From: Dendrolimus kikuchii | Lineage: Eukaryota > Arthropoda > Insecta > Lepidoptera > Lasiocampidae | DNA: 64,000 nt | Direction of reading: 5' to 3' | NCBI GenBank assembly: GCA_019925095.2 | Contig: CM034392.1 | Location: 14,398,387 to 14,462,386 of the forward strand | Shown here: in pieces, positions 11,901 to 26,900 of the stretch | Layout: each line of letters starts with the position of its first letter | Position numbering within the stretch: the first letter of the stretch is position 1 | The notes under the pieces: model-generated | Database searches by the model: none | What the model saw: the letters and a program-made list of their open reading frames with translations, nothing else | What the model was told of the DNA's origin: nothing | Made by a program: the position numbers and the translations under genes

Positions 11901-14900
11901 ATTTGAATCAACAGATTTTGTCATGTCTTGCTGGGGATCGTAAGTAGTAGTATAATCTTTGTTATTAAAATTACTAGTGATAAAATCAGTATATTGATAC
12001 GAACTTGTTGTAGTAAAAGAGTCTTTGGGTATAATTGGTAACGTAACTTCATTATCGGCATCTAATTTATCATACATTTCAGTGCTTAAAGTTTGCAAAT
12101 TGTTACTTAATACTGTGCTTGTGTAATTTTCAATAGACGTCTTAGAAAATACTTCTAATAATGTGGCACTTGTAGTTTGCATATTAACTAATTTTGATGA
12201 TGAAGTATCTAAGTTATCTCTAACATTTGCAGTAATAACTGTTGTAAACCCAGTTTCTTTTTCACTATCGTAAACTGGCGAGTATGTAGTTTCATGTTTC
12301 AACTTATCGATGTATTTTGTTTGTAATTCGTAAACAGATGTAGTTTCATATTCAGCGATACTTTTTACCGATTCCGTGACTCCAATATCAATTTCATTTA
12401 TATCTCCTCGACCAACTGTGGTATCAAAATATTTTGTATATATCGAGTCTAGTTTTACTGTAACATCTTTAGAGTCAATGTCAATTGTGTGATCAGTAGT
12501 CAAAGTTAAGTCTGTAGTTGGTTTGGTTTCTTTTTCCGACGAGACAGTGGTGGTATCGGAGTATGTTTCTGTTAGTGGGACATTTTTAGGTCGATCATCT
12601 GTTAATAGGAATGTAATAACAAACTGTTAATAAAGTTTGCATTTGAAAAATTTAAACAAGTGTAAATTACATTCAAAATTAATACACCATTATTTCAACT
12701 ATCAAAAACGTATGTATGTATGACTTACATATTTAAATTTTATACAAAATGCTATCTACAACGATCATAATGCCCATATAAATAAAAACCAGATAGTATA
12801 GGAAACTAAAGAAAGAGATAAAGAAAGTACCATCACCTATTTTCGAATTAAGGCTCTTGTATTTAAAATGTGTTTTGATAAAGTAAATATTATACAAAAA
12901 GAGGAAATAAAAATTCTACAGATACAAAAAGAAATAAATAAAACTAATCGGAAATCTTACACTGTCCCCAAAGTGTTTCATTATTGAATAACAATGTAGT
13001 TGGAGTAATTAACACTACTAATAAATATCATAGAAATCTGAAACAAATGTCTGCCTGTCGGGTCTGCCGAGATACTTTGCCAGTATTTTGTGGCGTTTTA
13101 TCGGACAAATGGTAAATATGCTAAATCATAGCAATGACCAGTTCATCTGGAGTTAGTTTTGCTATTCACATAATAATAAACATTGCGAAACACTTGCAAG
13201 TATAATAAGATGCGAGTTCGCAGTATGCTGTGTGAGATGGAATTAATAAAAATTATAGAAGACGTTGTAATAAAATACCAAACTGTATTTAATGCACCAT
13301 AATTATATTTAGCAAAATACGATTAATAAGTATTAGCACATAAATATATCAGAAGAAACATCATGTTGTACTTACTTTCCATACAGGCGCCAGAGAAAGG
13401 ATCGCATGGCACTCCAGGTCGGCAGTGAGGACAGTTAGTAGTTGTTTTATTACCTGATAACATAATTGTTAATTTATAAATCTAATTACTGGCTCTCTTT
13501 AGGGTCTTAATAATCATGTCCGTGAGTCTACGTAAATGTAAAATTACCGAAAATTATTATATCAATTAGGTATGACCACTGTACATGTAACTAAAGGCGG
13601 AAAATAAATAAATTAATTGTTAGCGCCCATACACTGTGGCTAGCTGCAGTCCGTTCGGTCCTTCGGATGGCCGCTGGCAATAAAAAATATGTAAAACTAA
13701 TTTTACACGCACTACGTGTTGCCCGCCTACAGTATAGTAATCATAGCTATGTTTCTTCGTGACTTTTTATTTAAACGAATACCTTGTAAGATATTCACTT
13801 ACAAAGTAATAAAAACTGTGTCCACTATCACCACTGGACAACTTTGAACTATGAAGCAAAAATATGTAAAAATGCAGTGATAGAATTTAAAAATTAGTTT
13901 CAATGACAATTACCTAATATGAATTCTATCGACTACTTTATGGCAATTTATGGCCATAATTTTTTTTTATAAATACCTTTTAAGGCTTCCGTACTTTGGT
14001 TGGACCAAAACATTGGATGTTTGTTACTAGTGAAGAAGATTCATTATTTTGGTCCCTTGGAACCTTAACGGTTTCCGGACAAGAAACCTTCACTATACGC
14101 TATCTTCACGTCTTAATAGGGTAAATTCTGTATCCCTATCTCACGGAAATTGTCCCAAAGTTCTTTCCTCATCATTTAAAATATATGTCGTACGTCATAT
14201 TTACCAAATTTTATATTTATAGTCATTCCCAAACCCGAAATAGAAACAAACATTCAAATTATGTCACTACCATATTTATATTACAATTTATTACACTATC
14301 ATGATCAGAAATGTGCTATGAATGTCGCAAAACTCCGGTGGTTTTCTGGAATGTGGTTAAATAGATTCATGCAATCAACCGCCATCTGATCTCACAACTC
14401 AGATCTCATTCATAGCTTCTGCTTTTGTTAGGAATAGAAATTTATAGGGCTATAAGTGTTTTATTATTATACCTATATAAAGATATTTAAGTACTTACTT
14501 CGTACGCAAGCGCAACCGTCGCAGTAGGTATTTGGATATCGAGCGCAATCCGATGATGTCTGACATTGGCAAACTGTGTGGAATAAGTTGTATGTCACAA
14601 TTATGTTTACTAAAAACATAAGACTATAACATAAGTCCTTATATATAAAAATATATGAAATAGAAAAAAAATACTTTTTTTTCATTGTTACAATTACCAC
14701 GAGCTAACAACGGTGAAGGAAAACATCGTGATGCAACCTGCACATCGAGATAACCGATGTGTTCAACCTGCCAAGCCGCCTTGGACAAGCGTGGCGGGTA
14801 TACTGTCCGTTCCCCTATAGTGGGTGGCCCGAGCCCAGCAGTGGGACGTTTATGGGCTGTTATTTATTTTACTAAAATTTTTAGCGAAGACTGTTTATAT

Positions 14901-17900
14901 AATAAATGGCCATTTTTTAAATCTTTTATCTGTGTCAGTCTTAAATTTTCTTTTCAGTTGGCTTTAAAACGGCTAAACCTTAATGAAAAGTTTATAGATT
15001 AGAAGAAAAGTTGAATCTTTTTAAGTGTATGTTTTCTTTCGAAATATTGCGGAGTTCAGAAGGTATAAATATATACTTTAAGACTAGCGCGAACGGTGCT
15101 AGACAGCTAGTATGTAATAAATTGATTGATTTGTTTATATTTTCGTATTTCCACATGAGGTTAAGCGTTGAATTACCTTTCGAACACACTGGTTGATGGT
15201 CAACGACGGCGCAGTGGTGTCCTGTGGCGCAGGGGCCACCACGCGCGCAAGGGTCTGCACACCGCCCTTCAACGCATGCCAGCCCTGGTGCACATTGGCC
15301 GTGCTCACTGCACTCAAGAGCTGCACAATATAAACATCATTTGACTCTTTCTTATAGTATTGCGTTATTCAGAAACATTACTTGTTTAAGAAATATTTTT
15401 AATTTAATCATATAATATAATCAGTTTGTGAGCAAGATTTCTACAATATTTATAATATAATATCATACCATTGTTAATTACACAGGGAAAACAAAGTATG
15501 AACCAATATACACATTCTAGTCTTCGCAATAGAACGAAGGTTCAATGTGTAAAAATACAATTGTCATAGTTTATATAATAAAATTAAATTATGAAATTAA
15601 AAGGTATAATGTTAACGATCACATAGTAGGTGTACTTATTTAAATAATGTATAAGGAATATAATACGTACATAGTATGCTTTCTAAATACATTTCTGCAA
15701 ACTCTGTCTCGTGGCTGTTTTGTTGCAAGTCATGTTATAGCCAAAGCTTCAAAAGCGTTAAAGGTTGTTGAATAGGCTTAGTAGTTCCTTCACCAAATGA
15801 GAAAGTGACGGTTACTACAATGTTGACTAAGGTTAATATGTACACACCACCATGCACTAATTCTAAAATGATTGAAAACTACCTGATCAGAAGAAGTTCA
15901 TACTGAAAAAAAGATCAAACATGCCAGGAACATAAAAACAGAAAAGAAAATAGGAAGAAATCTGGTATGAAGATCAAATAGAATATTCTATCAAGATTCC
16001 TGTAATAATGAAGAACAAATAAGATTATTAAGATTTATATAAGACTAATATACGAAGTAATAAAAGTAGATACGCTAAAGTTTTGATCTTTTCATTATTA
16101 TATTACCTTTAAAGCAGCCGCGATTATTGTCATGTGTGAATCCTTTTGGACAGAACTTGCAAACAGGGTGGTGATCTTCAACTGAACACGGAGCACCACC
16201 ACAAGCGTCTTTGCAGGGATCCTTACATTGGAAATCCCTGCACGCCAAATTACTTGGACAGCCACTATCTCTTAAACATATGGATACAGCTGGATGACAA
16301 TCTTCTACACATAAACATACTGCACGATGCTCAACCACCTCGCATTGTTTTCCTTTGGAACAAAGTGGTTCTCTGGCAATCAGACATGGGTTCACACATT
16401 TATTATTACGGCAGACCGCATTTGATGGACATTGTTCATCCCTTGTACACTCTGCGTTTTCAGGTGCACATGTTAATTCACCTCTTTCGTTTAAAGCAAA
16501 TCCATTACGGCATACACAAACTGGTTTGTGGTCTCGCACTTCACATTTTTGATTTCGCCTACAGTTCTGGTATCCCAGACAGGGGTTCCGGCACTGGTTA
16601 GTAGTTAAATCACAAGTCAATTTTGAAGGGCACTCTTTAGTCTCTGAACATGTGAATGTGTTATTTATGTCTGCAGATGGCTTGCAAGTCGGATCTAGTT
16701 GGCAAGCGACTCTTGGCTGGCCCACATAGCATTGAGGACATGAACACTGCGCTTTGTGCATGAGTGGAACGCACAAAGCGTCTTCGCCGCACACGCCGCG
16801 CACGGTGCAGGGGTCCACGCAATGCAAACTCAAACAAGCTCTATCCACGGGGCAGTCCTTGTCGCTCGTACATTCGATACCTAGGAAGATGTGAAAGAAG
16901 AAAGCAGAGTCGAAAGAGCGGTACCTTCAGCCGCGAAGAGGAAACTTTCTCACGAGACAGTGCATGCTTTTTGAAACTGATAGTTTATGATCAGAAATAT
17001 TATATAACGGATTATTATAATACAAGCGATATGTACATGAAGCCGGACAAAATGTTACTGACTGAGATCAAGCACGAACGGTGAGAATGCTTCCACTAGT
17101 TAAACACATTATACTTAGTACAGATATGTTACGACATTGCGATTAATAAAATGACAAACATATTTGTACGTATACTACTTCACTTGATAGCCATAAGTGT
17201 ATGTTTACTTTAAAAAAAGCCTTTCTCCTAATAGTTTATAATGGATGGGATCGGGGATGTACATGAATTAGTTGATAAAGTATCTTTTTTCTTAGTAATT
17301 TATCTTTTCACAATATGTACAAAACATTTTAAAATACTTTACATATTGCACTCCTACTATTTTACATTTAAAAAGGCACAATTGGCTAATATATTCCTCC
17401 GATATTATCAAAATCCTCAACCAAATGTGGTTGTATGTACTATAGTGCATTTTTACATGGTGTCAAGGAAATCAATTAGCAAATACTCACTAGTATGACA
17501 CTCGATATCAGCTTGCCCTTCTGTTCCAGGTATACAACGACATACAAATTCAGCTCCCTCTCGAAGGCATTCGCCATTTAAACCACAACCAGTCGTTCGG
17601 CAGTCCACCACACTACGTTCTGGTGCACCTGAAAATTCATAGGCTTTTAACACTACTAATATCAAAACTTTTCTTAGACTGTTACTACATTGTAATCGGA
17701 TGGAATAAAGATATAAAAGAAATTAAAAAAAATCATCTGGCTAATGTCTGCAGACGCGCACTAATTACATATTATCCTAAGCACGGTGTCATAATTTTTA
17801 TTGTTTCTTTAAGCGCTTGTAGAATAATTTTTCAATGCATCAACTTATCTATTTTAGTTACATTTATATTGGAAATTTTTGGTAATATCTATCTACACAC

Positions 17901-20900
17901 TATCAAACATTAGTTTTTTCGGTCTTTTAATATTATTACCGTAATTTGTATTTTCCCAAATTAAAAATTCCGTTGCCGGTCTGACGTTATTAAATATAAA
18001 ATTATTTATTGTTGAAACAATATTTAAAATTGGCTATTTGACACATTTTACAATATATTTTATAACATTAAATATTTAATATTAGCTTAAGTAGATCGGA
18101 CCGACGGAGATCTGTTCTACTTTCGCCGCTAATTAAGTTGGGGGCAAATATTCTAATTTGATTGATTAGGGTAAAATAACGTGCATTTCGAATATTTATT
18201 TATAGATCTATTAAAAAATATAACAATTTTCCCCATTTCCATACTGAATAAAATGAGGTCAGGTTTAAATTAACGTATGGAAAATAGAACATTTTGTTAA
18301 AATAAAACCATTTCCTTTAGTTTGAGGTTTGAATTTTTTCACACAAATTGATATTTACAAGCTACTACACTATGGATTGGTGTAATAAGAGAAGTGTGAT
18401 TTTTTTTCTAGATCAGCCGATACGATTCCTGACAAGGGTAACTGATTTTTCAAAAAATTAATAATACCACTTTAGTTTTCGTCAAAATCGGCCTTGAGAC
18501 TTCTTTGAGTGTTTTCCGTTATTTAGCATAGTTTAGAATTTGGCCCTGAAGACCAACTTTAAAAATTCACCGGTATATTAAAAGCAACAGTACAATCAAG
18601 ACAAAATAATTATGCATTTTTAAACCTAAAATACAACTTTGCAATATCTCTAATCAACAAAATAATACTCACATGCTCTCTCTGGATCGCCTGTAGGATA
18701 GTTTCGAGGGCAATAACATTCTGTATTGCCACTTTGACCAATGCGACATTGTGCATTACTTCCGCACGTTTTATAAGCACAAGGTTCCATAATGCCGCAG
18801 AAACATTGCTTTAGGGGATCTCCAGCACAATTTGGTGGGCAAGTACACTCGTAGCTACCATCATCTAAATCACGACAGCGCGCACTTACTCCACATGGAT
18901 TACGAAGACAACTTCCAGCCGCAGGCTTAGAACATTCAAGTTTTGGATTTCCTATATATCCTGGCGCACAAGAACATTGAACGGTCTTTTCAACCGAACG
19001 ACATACAGCATTAACACCACATGCATTCAAACATACATTTTTACATTTTCCTTCATTACTATCACATTCCTCATCAGATCCGCAGTCTTCATTATTTTGG
19101 CATTCATATGGTTTGCACTCTGTCATTGGGTTGCCAGAGTACCCACTTGGACAACTACATACGGCCCGATGTCTAGTAGCTAAACAAATAGCATTTTGCC
19201 CACAAGAACTTTCCTGACAAGCCTTTATACATTGTTTAGCTGAGCATAACATGTCTTCACCGCAGTCCTTATTGTTGTTACATCCTGGTATGCAAACGCC
19301 TTTGTTACATAGCTGTCTTTCTGGACATCTGTTTCTTGCTGAGCACAAAGATCGGCAACCTCCATTGACACATTTTTCTCCACATGAACAATCAGAATTT
19401 TCTTCGCAAAGTGAAATACAATATCCACTGTCATCACACGCGCAAAAGCCATCACACAGTGTTGTTTTTTTCTTACATTCAACAAGTGGATTGCCTGTGT
19501 AATTTGTAGAGCAGCTACATAGAACTCGGTGATTTTGTACTTTACAGTCAGAACAGATCCCACAAGTACCGGTCTGTTTGCAAGGATCTGTAAAAAATAC
19601 AATATATGATATTCGCAATCTTAAAATTGAATATCTGCTTAAATATAACAACACATGTTTAAACTTACCTTTACATTGTCCTCTTAAACATGCTTGACTC
19701 TGATCACATGCATTATCATCTCGACAGCCCTGTTTACAAATCCTGTTTTCACAAATATGACCCTCGCTACATGTATCATCACTATTACAGACTATTCTGC
19801 ATATTCCGCGGATACATTTTTCATTTGATAAACATACAGTATCGCTAAAATATAAAATATACTACACTATGAATTACAGTAAAAACAAAATCATATCAAC
19901 ATCAGCAACAATGGAAGCATTCTCACCTCCGACAAGAGGGATAGCACGTATCACCATAGCAATTAAAACCATCCCGGCAATTTTTATTTTCATCGCATGG
20001 TGTGTTCTCCCTGCGACAAACTGCTTTTGGATCTCCAACTAAAGATGGTGGACAAGTGCATATAGGTTTATGACCTTTAATTGCACATAACGCATTGGCA
20101 CCGCATGTAGCAGGCTTAGTGCATGGATTGATACATTGCCCTGATATACATGCAAGCTCGTTTGGACAATGGGAATCTGATCTGCATCCCGTGACACACA
20201 GTCGTCCGTCACATATCTCGTTTTCTGAGCAATGATCGTCTGAAGTACACGCATCTCGACATACTCCCGAATCACAACGTTCTCCTTGTAAACATTCGGA
20301 ACTATCGACAGTGCACGCTGGCCGACATCGGTCGTCTTCACATCGCCAGCCATTTGAACAATCCGTATGCATTCGACAAGGTAAAGAAGGTGCACGAACA
20401 CAACCAATGTTTGGTGTAGGATTTGCTATTAATCCCTCTAAACACGAACATGAAGCTTTTCTTTCAACTACAGAACACAAAGCGTTCGGTCCACATGGAT
20501 TAACTTCGCTATCACAAGGATTTTGGCAGTAATTATTCCTACAGAACTCGTCAGGTCCACAGTCATCATCTTGTCTACATCCATATTGACAGCTATTAGC
20601 CAGACATATATGACCGAGGAAACAATCATTATCCACGCGGCATGTTACTGTAAATATGAGTTTCAATTAGGTACCTATTACGTTATATAAAAAATATTCA
20701 GGAAACAGTATTTATAAAAAAAAAACTTACGTAAACAAACACCTCGATCACATCGTTCATTTAAAGCACAATCTTCGTCACCCTTGCATGGAGGCAGACA
20801 CATAGAATCCTGGCACATATGGTCATCTTCACATTCACCAGCAGCGCCACATAATCTTGGGACTACAAAAAGAAGCAATTATAACAGTGTCAATAATGTA

Positions 20901-23900
20901 AATCAACATACCTATTATAATTATCAATAAAATCTAACGACTCACTTCTAACACATTCCATATCTTGATTCCCTGTAAATCTGTGTGGGCAACTACATTG
21001 TATAATATGATTTTCCGTACGACATAGAGCATTTACACCACAAGCCTTATCTAATTTGCATGGGTCCACGCATTGTCCGTTAAAACATTTTTCACTCGAT
21101 ACACACTCCTCGTCTTGTAAACATAAACCTAAAAGATTTAATTTATATAAATATGATATAGTATAAAAAAGTATGATATAGTATGTCAAAGAAGCAAGTG
21201 AGGTATGTAAGAATAAGCCTAAATGGAGCTCTGTTGTTCGTGCCTACCCCGCAAGGGAACTGGCGTGAAGTTATGTATGTATGTATGTATGATATAGTAT
21301 ATGTAAGTTAAGCGTATCTCAATTGAGAACTCTTACCTGTAAGCTTTATTGAAATAACATAGTAGCTTTAAAATTATGTATTTCTATTAAGCTACTTTTA
21401 ATTTCACGATAAATAATAAGTTTTTTCGACATCTCATAAAACAAATCAACAATAAAATTAAATTTACATTTTAATAATTAAAGGAAATAATTATATTACA
21501 TCCTTTAAATGTAAACAAAACATTTTGTAAAAAATTATTTACAAAATAAGAACAAAAATTACAAAATGAAACATAGATGTAAGAGGTGCAATTTTCAAGC
21601 CCGACTTCAGTGGCAAAAATAGGAAATTATAAGGAATAAGTAGCAAGTGTTTTCGTAATGAGGATTCATATTAAAATATGAAAATATAATAGTAATTATT
21701 CTATTTAAAAATGCAATTTTTTTTTGTTCACTACATTGCTTCTTAAAAGTTGACCCATATGATGATATCATTATCCAAGGGTTAATTAATGTAGGTATAT
21801 CTTTTATAGTGTAACATTAGGTCTTTCAGTTCTTTTAGGTCACAAGACTACGTCCCCAGGTGCTGGAAACACTTGTTTATTCACACATACCATTAATAAA
21901 ACTAAACCAATTCCCTTTCGTCATAGACCCTAACTAAAACAATTTAAAGTTGTAAGGTTATAATTTAATAAATTAATTAGATTAATTTACCTCGGCAAAG
22001 ACCATTATAGCAATAATGTTCATCAGGGCAATCAGATTTACTTGTACAAGCTATTTCTCTAACACGGCAGCCTTTGTCACCAATGGCATTACCTACATAT
22101 CCGGTCTTACATCTACATTGACCATTATGCCTTAAAGCAATGCATTCAGCATTTGCACCACATTTTATGCTGTCACAAGCGTCTGAAAATTATAATATAA
22201 CATACAATAACCGTTTGTTGTTGTTTTGATTCTAAACTTATTAGTTTATATATAAGACATATTACATCACAGATGAACGAACTTAAAACCTATAAAATGA
22301 AATTAAAATACCTGTGCATTTACTAATGCCGTCCACTACGGTGCAACGAGCTACAACCGGACAGTCCCTATTGAAACGGCATTCTTGCGCTTTATGACAT
22401 CCTTCTTCATAAGGATTGCCAACTGTTCCTGAAGGACATGTACACAGGGCACGATCTCTTGTACTCTTACATTCCGCTCCATCACCGCAAGGATTAGAAG
22501 CACACCAATTAATAGCAGTACATCCTTTGACAGGATCACCAGTATAACCCGGCTGACAATAACAGACATGTGTGTGCTTCTCTGACGAACAAACTGAATT
22601 TTCACCGCATTTATTACTGATTAAACAAGCTATCTTGCATGTGTTTTGATCGCAGAATTTATCATCGGTACAATCTAAATCAATATCGCATTCTTTCTTT
22701 TTACAGCCCTGCAATGGGTCACCAAAATAACCTTCGTTACATAAGCATGTTGGCTGATGGTCTTTGGCGCCGCACTTCGCATGTCTGCCACATGGTGTCC
22801 TTTCACAAACATTTGTACACTGAGGTATTCCATTTTTACCTAATTGACATTGTTCGTCATTGGCACAATCATCGTTAGATGAACATTGTATTTCTTTAGT
22901 ACAAATTCTGTTCAAACACATTTGGAAATCAGGGCAAGAACTATTGGAATTACACGTGATTCGACACGATTCTTTAATACAAATTTGGTTGGTTGAACAA
23001 TCCCTTGAATTTTTGCAGATGCCTGAAATTTAGAAACGTATTAATATTTGTAAAAAAATACACTAAAGCAACAAGGATCGAATCTATTTTTGTAATTACT
23101 TTAAAAAAATGTGGTATTTGTGAGCACACGTACAAAGTGAAACTTCTTTACGACATATCATTTTTATAATAAAACTACGTTTTAACGGTTTTAAGCGCGG
23201 TAATTTATTTGATTTTGGTTATTCCGACATTTCGGCCACTTTTCAGTGGCCGTGATCACGGAAGACAAAGATGTCAATTGTCAACGACCTAGAATGATGC
23301 GTGAGGCCATTGAAATAAAAAAACACCCAAATTTCAATAGAGAAGATGGTTGGCAAGTACCACCTGTTTGGGATCCGATCATCAAAACTATTAAAACCTA
23401 AACCCAGCAAAAACCAGCTGCCAGACCTCAAGACACTGTGAGCTCTTTCTGCGTGCAACGGAACACAAACCAACTTGACTGATAATTTCTTTTATTTTCC
23501 TTCCACCCATTTTAATATTATATAAAATTATTAGAGCTAGGCATGTTTGCTGAAGAGTTTCTTGCGCCACTTCTTCTCTTCAAGCCATAACATGTTGCGA
23601 AGCGGTGGTATATTAGATTAGGTTCCCATAGAGTAAATAATAACCATAAACAAAATTTAAACTAAATAATTAAAATGAACAAGTTGGCGGTAGGCTAATT
23701 AAAACTTTAACAATACTCGTTGACAATTGACATCCTTGTCTATCGTGATCACAGCCACTGAAAAGTGGCCGAAACGTTGGAATAACCAAAATCAAATAAA
23801 TGACTGCACTTAAAACCATTAACGTAGTTTTATTATGTATACAAATCGCGAAAACTTAGAAAATAAGAAAGAGAAATAAATAAGAAATATTATATCATTT

Positions 23901-26900
23901 TTATTTTATAATTAAAATTAGTAATTTAAACGAGGTTTAATATGGCCAAATGAAGAAAAAAGTGTACGTTGATCATCTCCACGGAACCCTTCACAGTTCG
24001 TGGACTGCTCCGCGAATTGGCGAATTTCATATGCTATCGATCAGTGAAAAAATCATATTGAAATTCTATTTTTTTTTAATCTGGCCATTTTAAATAATTC
24101 TCAGAAAAAATAAAAATCACATCAAAATCGGTCCACTAGGTTTTTTTATTTTTTTATTGCAGGAGTTCAGCAGACACACAGACGGCCCACTTGATGGAAG
24201 GCGGTTACCATCGCCTATAGACATTTGTAACACCAAAGGTGCTTGCTACAAATGCGCTGCTGCTCTCTTAAGGGAGACTGGAACCTGATCATTAATGCCG
24301 GAACACAACACAAGGTTTTTATAGCGGCATACTCTAGACCAGGGGTGGTCGCCATCCAGTCGAGCAAATACTCTGAGCACTACCACCTGGCAAATTTATG
24401 CGAATTCACAGACTCGAATAAACAGACGAGAAATCTAAAAAAATCCGCAGCGGGTTCACCATCGTTTATAGTGTTTTCCTGTTTTTTTTTACATCTTCAA
24501 CGTACAGACACGGCATTTATAGAATTTTGTACTATTATAGATTTAGTTAACACTCTTGATAACAGAGACGTAAATAAGTGACTTTATTTCAAAAGATATT
24601 ATAAATTTGTGCTAATACAATTTTCATAAATGTAGACCGTTGCTATGCTTCTACTGACGGTAGAATACTCTATGCAATGAATATCTATGACACTTCTCCC
24701 ATGTACTGTTTAGTGTATTATCTTAGAGAAATTTCACACTACATTCTGCTACGTCATGGTTTGTTATGAAACATATCATAAGTTTTGTCGATGCTGACAA
24801 CGCTTTGCCATCATCCTTGCTGTTGCAAATACACATACGTAGTAAAACATATTTCCATCAATCGGACTATTTGGATCTATTTTACTGCAATAAAAATAGT
24901 TTATCCTTAATACACTTACCGACGCATAAATTATCCACGCATTTTGTTCCTGAGGAACATCTATTGTCGTCTGTGCAATACTGTATAGGAACACAACCGA
25001 GTACGGGGTCCCCGGTATATCCAGCTGAACAAGAACAATGCCCTATATGGTTTCTAGATAGACAGGCAGCATTCCTGCCACATGCTCGTGGTATGTTACA
25101 GGAATTAATACATTTGTAGTTAATACAAGCTTCTTCTGACGTACAATCGGTATCTTTTGTACATTCAAATTTAGTACATTTTGTATACGGATCGCCTTGA
25201 CTGTCAGATGGACATTCACAAATAGCATTGTGCTTATCAACAACGCAATTGGCATTTTCTCCACATGTCGATGATTTATCACAAGGATTGGAACATCGGC
25301 TGTCTGTACATTTGGTAGTCTCAGTACAGTCATTATCAGAAAAGCATTCTCCGGATAATCTACAATTTCCGCTTTTCAAATCGTAAATCGTTCCATTTAC
25401 ACATTCACATGAAAAAGATCCGACGGTGTTCAAACATTCTGAATTTAAAGGACATGGATTATTGAGACATTCATCCCTATCTTCGCAGTTGTAATTCACT
25501 AATTCATAGCCCGCAGGACAGATGCATAAAGTCTTATGATCTTCAATTTTGCATAATCCTCCAACACAAATAGATTCTTCACATTTATCTGCAAAATAAA
25601 ATCCCATTAATTACAAGTAAATATTATTAATTAACATTAAATAAGAATTGTAATTGACAATACGTACCTGAGCATTTGTTGCTAATGGTATTACAATATT
25701 TGTCAGTATCACAATCAGTATCGTCGATACATTCCACTTTGAAACAGCCGATGTTTTTATCTGTAGGATTTCCCAAATAACCTCTATCACAAGCGCATGT
25801 CGCTCTGTGTTTTATAACCGAACAAGCTGCGTTTAAACCACAGGTTTTACTTTGACAAGGATTTGTACATTTTCCCCTTAGACACGCAAAAGATTCCTCA
25901 CATTCGCTATCTCTTCGACAATGATTCGGCAACAAGCATCCAGTTTTGTATGGATCACCAACAGCTCCAACAGGGCACACGCATTTATAGGAACCAGGTG
26001 TATCTACGCATTGTGCCGACGGATGACAAAGATTGTCAGTGCATTCATTAATATTTACACATTCATCATTTACAATCCGGAATCCTGCAGAACATTGACA
26101 TTTGGTTGACTTGCAAATTTGATTATTTAGACAATCACTATCTGATTTGCAACCTGGAATACAAATTCCTGAATCACAATGTTCCCCGTGTAAACAGTTC
26201 GTACTAGAGTGACAAATTTTATGACATTTATTATCACTACATTTTTCGCCAATAGCACAGCCTGTGTTATCCTGACATGGAACTTGGCATAAATATCCAA
26301 TACACATATGGTCTGGGGGACATTCAGATGTTCTAACACAAGTATTTGGTTTTCGGACGCAACCTTGTTGCGGAGTGGGTGTACCTTCAAATCCAGTGGG
26401 ACATTCGCATTCTGTTTTATGATTGATTCTTGAACAAATGGCATTCGGTCCACATACCCTATTCGATTGACAGGGATTGATACATTTGTTGTTTAGGCAT
26501 GCTTCTTCACTGGGACAGTCTTCATTACTTCGACATCCGAGTAAGCACTGTCCTGCAATACATGCCTGCCCATCGCCACATTGATTATGTTGGGTACATT
26601 GCGTTACACATAAATTTTTAATGCAAAAAGTTCCAGGTTCACATTGACTGGAATTGACACAAGCTGTCAGGCATTGTCCAACATGACAGATATCTCTGTC
26701 GCAGTCTAGATCATTTGTACATACTATTAATTTCTTTTTGCACGTGTTTCCATCTCTATTTTCATAACCGAGTGGACACAAGCAAATTGGTTTTCGATCA
26801 ACAACCTTACACAAAGAGTTAACACCGCATGCTGCATCACAGGGATTGACACACCGACCACTAAAACATGCAGCATCATTCGGACAATCTTGATCACCAT

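Noticed and set aside
15135..15326. 63-codon minus-strand frame overlapping dpy exon 24
   Set aside because: It lacks the cysteine pattern and does not splice in phase. The shorter frame in the other phase does both.
23243..23473. 76-codon minus-strand frame inside the fold-back element
   Set aside because: It has no EGF pattern and no splice sites in phase with dpy. The plus-strand frame there has a more meaningful motif.
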